Part shown: one piece after another, positions 62,701 through 64,000 of the stretch | How positions within the stretch are numbered: the stretch's first letter is position 1 | Layout: the number at the start of each line of letters is the position of its first letter | Made by a program: the position numbers and the translations under genes | Notes under the pieces: generated by a model | Told to the model about the DNA's origin: nothing | Seen by the model: only the letters and a program-made list of their open reading frames with translations | Databases searched by the model: none | Assembly (NCBI GenBank): GCA_947624745.1 | Contig: CANQLR010000007.1 | Location: 20,224-84,223 of the forward strand | Length of the DNA stretch: 64,000 bases | From: an uncultured Clostridia bacterium | GTDB taxonomy: Bacteria; Bacillota; Clostridia; Oscillospirales; Ruminococcaceae | Direction: 5' to 3'

Positions 62701-62867
62701 ATTCTTATCAGCTTATTGAAGTCAAAGGTGACAATAAAATTGACGATTCAATCGTAAAAGCAAAACAGCAAGCTGCCGAAGAAATGGCTACAGCAAGCGG
62801 GATAAAATATCTAATGTATCCTGGGAGCATATTTACCAGCAAAAATGTTTTGGAAGAGAATACTTGA
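59706..62867 (+). CDS. Chimeric D5/SF3 primase-helicase and type III restriction-like helicase-nuclease
   Basis: 1053 aa. Residues 1 to about 415 match the C-terminal half of phage/plasmid D5-type primases: Walker A LQGESNSGKSILGKFLEGYF, Walker B-like LNLSMDLPNGKMSAKS, KCKFVFSTNFPL, then DPKLLDKLNAER. At codon 416 (60951) the protein switches to a type III Res-like SF2 helicase: IIISNTQKIIVKKKRK, DEAH box GVYVDEAHHLFG, motif VI-like LQATMRCLRS, and near 985-1010 a PD-(D/E)xK nuclease core (YYPDFLAK...YQLIEVKGD). The SF2 Walker A part is missing. No partner methylase gene. More AT-rich than lysS. Confidence 0.8.
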   Translation: MLPDQTLPAVNTNQDIEQVCNNLPPKELNDFLLEQLFYTRKQLYCLDGNLYVRNGYHIEPVSDSKLDSLVLSVLDDKFRLIGKRSRVKSVADLIRLRDPNDFINISPDNKIIACKNGVFDAETFWFYEDSNPLALYFDASKICSKYELDMEMNPEWFCQSFRSKNINCTEVMYNAPLGPNTYAITCLFPNFCHLYNKNIESETYEQSPDGNAAWIYNIEITFLTSICDYILNLPTPVADQFFSDIANGIPNIVERIYQMIGYILVPGNEAKAYFLLQGESNSGKSILGKFLEGYFPPELVTSLDISRLGGQYLPDALSTSCLNLSMDLPNGKMSAKSVAVLKMLTGDDIITHEVKYKDAKPYRNKCKFVFSTNFPLDMQIYDQAFLNRTVCIPFSKSVPYERQDPKLLDKLNAERPYIIISNTQKIIVKKKRKDVPPGQMLFDTSGLLSVVYGGDDSDDAWDDTTLMDNQRFKKLCRLPQLGVYVDEAHHLFGADLEKQIRAGGANKTSLRDTINLLASNTSIVACYNYTGTPYVKNQPLPEVVYSYGLRESIWGGYLKDADPIGYENVKSEEFLRDAVKKFWERYGGNTYEELNPKLAIYAASIEEAVSEVKPALENILSELGIPLTKILLNVGDAKYTKNDDIRNFNNLDVKESEGNDKQFIILVEKGKEGWNCRSLFGVALFRNPSSKIFVLQATMRCLRSITDEGHTATIFLSKENFDILDDELHKNFNMTINDLKEPSNAERRRVQVHVMPPQRSIKLKHVWHEYSLHGKEYTEPLDFKLAETDFSKYTSKIYERESIAADTTVKEKNADDIRNDVRYSKLTLIGEISRYLNISCITVSRILDESVDGTEYILETVNKYNAVLDDIIIPSIFHALFEVTSEIKSEERELILLKEPKNAGYYEFSAKEDLILTNKYLGFTPEQIGKSFHADVYCFDSVPEKECFRQYITSNKVKEIYFTGMFTSNQGDLLVHYYDPESGRIRQYYPDFLAKMSDDSYQLIEVKGDNKIDDSIVKAKQQAAEEMATASGIKYLMYPGSIFTSKNVLEENT

Positions 62868-62879
62868 ACCTAAAGAAAC

Positions 62880-62910
62880 AGCAGCGAAGGTATATTACGC
62901 CTTCGCTGCT
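62880..62910. terminator. Bidirectional terminator
   Basis: AGCAGCGAAGG-TATATTACG-CCTTCGCTGCT between the chimeric gene and the convergent small gene. Confidence 0.85.
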
Positions 62911-63224
62911 TTCTTTTCGCACGGGTGGTCCAAGCTGCACTTTCCGCCCGAGAAGTATTCGCACTCCGGGCATTTGCAGGCACTGCTTATACTTGCAACC
63001 CGATGCCGCTGCTTCTTGACGTACATCTTCATATCATCGAGCATATTTATGATTGCCGGCTCGCTTCTCTCAAAGAAAATCGCCATCTCCGTTATACCGA
63101 CCCCGTCGTAAAACATTTCCGCAAGCTGCTTTTTCTCATCTTTCGTCCAAGCACTCGACTGCTTCTCGGGTATGCTCTCGCGAATCGCTAAAATTTTTTC
63201 TTTTAATGTCTGAGATTTCTTCAT
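62895..63224 (-). CDS. Small HTH protein with a cysteine cluster
   Basis: 109 aa from the ATG at 63224 (AAGGAGG, 7 nt). A Myb/SANT-like helix-turn-helix (SAWTKDEKKQLAEMFYDGVG, then ITEMAIFFERSEPAIINML) is followed by a basic stretch and a C-terminal cluster CKCPECEYFSGGKCSLDHPC that looks like a zinc site. Probably a DNA-binding protein. It lies convergent to the chimeric gene inside the island. The final codons fall within the terminator stem. Confidence 0.75.
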   Translation of the reverse strand: MKKSQTLKEKILAIRESIPEKQSSAWTKDEKKQLAEMFYDGVGITEMAIFFERSEPAIINMLDDMKMYVKKQRHRVASISSACKCPECEYFSGGKCSLDHPCEKKAAKA

Positions 63225-63336
63225 CTTCAAACCTCCTTAAAATTCGTATTTACTTTTATGTTAGCTCTACGATCGTCGTAAGAATCATTACAAAAATCTA
63301 AAAAAGCGCTCAGTAGATATAGTAAGTATTTCGTTT

Positions 63337-63768
63337 TTGGCTCAATGCATGATAAGCATTATATTGCAAAAACCTGATATGGCAAGAGCAAGACCATCTA
63401 CGCTTTTAATGGATGATGAAACATATAACTATTTATACAATGAGTCTTTAAGCCTTGAAGTATATTACAAGGCCGCACGAATAGGAAAAATTGTTCAAAA
63501 AAGATTAATGTCGTATACAATGTTAGAGTCATCAGAGAAAAATGATATTCTATTTTATATTATATATGCCGTTGTTGCGGCAGCTTTACGAAAAAGACAA
63601 ATATCTTTTGATGACCTTGCAGGGTTTAATGTAGATGAAATAACAGACGAGAAAATTGATAAATTAAAAGCTATAATTTACAATAAATACTGTGAGCTCG
63701 GAAGAAGCAGCCAAGTGGCGAAAAATCCCTCATTTTTCAACGAAGTCTGTGACCTCATAGGAGTATAG
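63337..63768 (+). CDS. Helical protein of unknown function, perhaps a C-terminal fragment
   Basis: 143 aa, AT-rich, no good ribosome site at 63337 or at the inner ATG at 63379. Helix-rich, with ILFYIIYAVVAAALRKRQIS and the end GRSSQVAKNPSFFNEVCDLI. The ending faintly resembles AIPR-type abortive-infection proteins, in which case this is only a C-terminal remnant. Low certainty. Confidence 0.45.
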   Translation: MAQCMISIILQKPDMARARPSTLLMDDETYNYLYNESLSLEVYYKAARIGKIVQKRLMSYTMLESSEKNDILFYIIYAVVAAALRKRQISFDDLAGFNVDEITDEKIDKLKAIIYNKYCELGRSSQVAKNPSFFNEVCDLIGV

Positions 63769-63918
63769 ATTTTATACACCACCCTACACCAATTTTACAC
63801 CAATCCGTCGGTTGACGCATTAGTTTACATCAATAAGTAATTATTATCTATCAATTTTGACTATACAAAATCGCCTAATATTTACCAGTAAATGTATATA
63901 ATCAATCTATTTTTGAAA

Positions 63919-63951
63919 TCCCGACGATGAAGAGCTTGGAGAAGTAAAAGC
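63919..63951 (+). other. Putative attachment site, right copy (attR)
   Basis: TCCCGACGATGAAGAGC and AAGTAAAAGC as at 59416-59448. In frame it encodes the last codons of a lysS gene (PTMKSLEK, stop) but is not joined to any lysS. It marks the probable right end of the island. Confidence 0.65.
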
Positions 63952-64000
63952 GCGTAAAATCGGGATTTTAGGGACATTACTATGCTGAAAAAAGTAAACT

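Noticed and set aside
59706..62867. A complete type III restriction-modification system
   Set aside because: No Mod methylase gene lies nearby and the Res ATP-binding motif I is missing; only the back half of Res is present.

Overview
The window reads as chromosomal DNA of a spore-forming, fairly GC-rich Clostridia member (Bacillota), most likely in the Oscillospirales. The grounds are gene content and order (mraZ-to-ftsZ cell-wall cluster, IreB, SPFH protein, a stand-alone Spo0A-type DNA-binding domain, a SpoIIQ-like M23 protein), strong AGGAGG ribosome sites, and many near-perfect TTGACA-17-TATAAT promoters. The species cannot be named from the sequence alone.

Layout. 1-3700: smpB, a pentapeptide-repeat gene, a DUF805 gene and a ZIP metal transporter, framed by three copies of a compact two-RNA locus that looks like a type I toxin-antitoxin module. 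3946-5643: an SPFH / ribbon-helix-helix / membrane-protein operon. 5777-13800: a lower-GC accessory zone with debris of mobile elements (recombinase C-terminus, relaxase fragment, replication-initiator C-terminus), secreted proteins and lipoproteins, and a TetR / flavodoxin / aldo-keto reductase / ferredoxin group. 14094-17831: glmM-glmS amino-sugar operon. 17932-30586: dcw cluster transcribed leftwards (mraZ, rsmH, ftsL-like, PASTA transpeptidase, murE, mraY, ftsW, murG, murA, ftsQ, ftsZ) with a clear MraZ box. 30811-37756: ireB, a T-box-controlled pheST, a HAD phosphatase, mntP, tgt. 37927-44306: tRNA-Val, Spo0A-C protein, RNHCP protein, a GH127-like glycosidase and an M23 protein, separated by long palindromic non-coding blocks. 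44513-51467: heavy-metal exporter gene on the minus strand, then a plus-strand run maf, nudix, small protein, frameshifted GNAT, DUF3795, fumC, malic enzyme, lipid kinase. 51504-55889: acetyltransferases, methyltransferase, regulators, tRNA-Leu. 57383-59444: greA-lysS. 59450-63918: an AT-richer island at the 3' end of lysS, bounded by a duplicated lysS end.

Four things stand out. (1) Three copies of a putative type I toxin-antitoxin locus with convergent promoters, bidirectional terminators and a covarying GAAA-loop hairpin that hides the toxin ribosome site. (2) A family of modular palindromic intergenic elements (13.8-14.1, 38.2-38.8, 42.6-43.4, 47.7-48.0 and 56.0-57.0 kb) made of short-loop hairpins framed by GGGCGAAGCCC and GGGCTTCGCCC, with at least one module inverted between otherwise near-identical copies. 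(3) A chimeric protein joining a D5/SF3 primase-helicase to the back half of a type III restriction-like helicase-nuclease, inside the lysS-end island. (4) A GNAT gene whose last 51 codons are repeated twice downstream with a 197-bp period.
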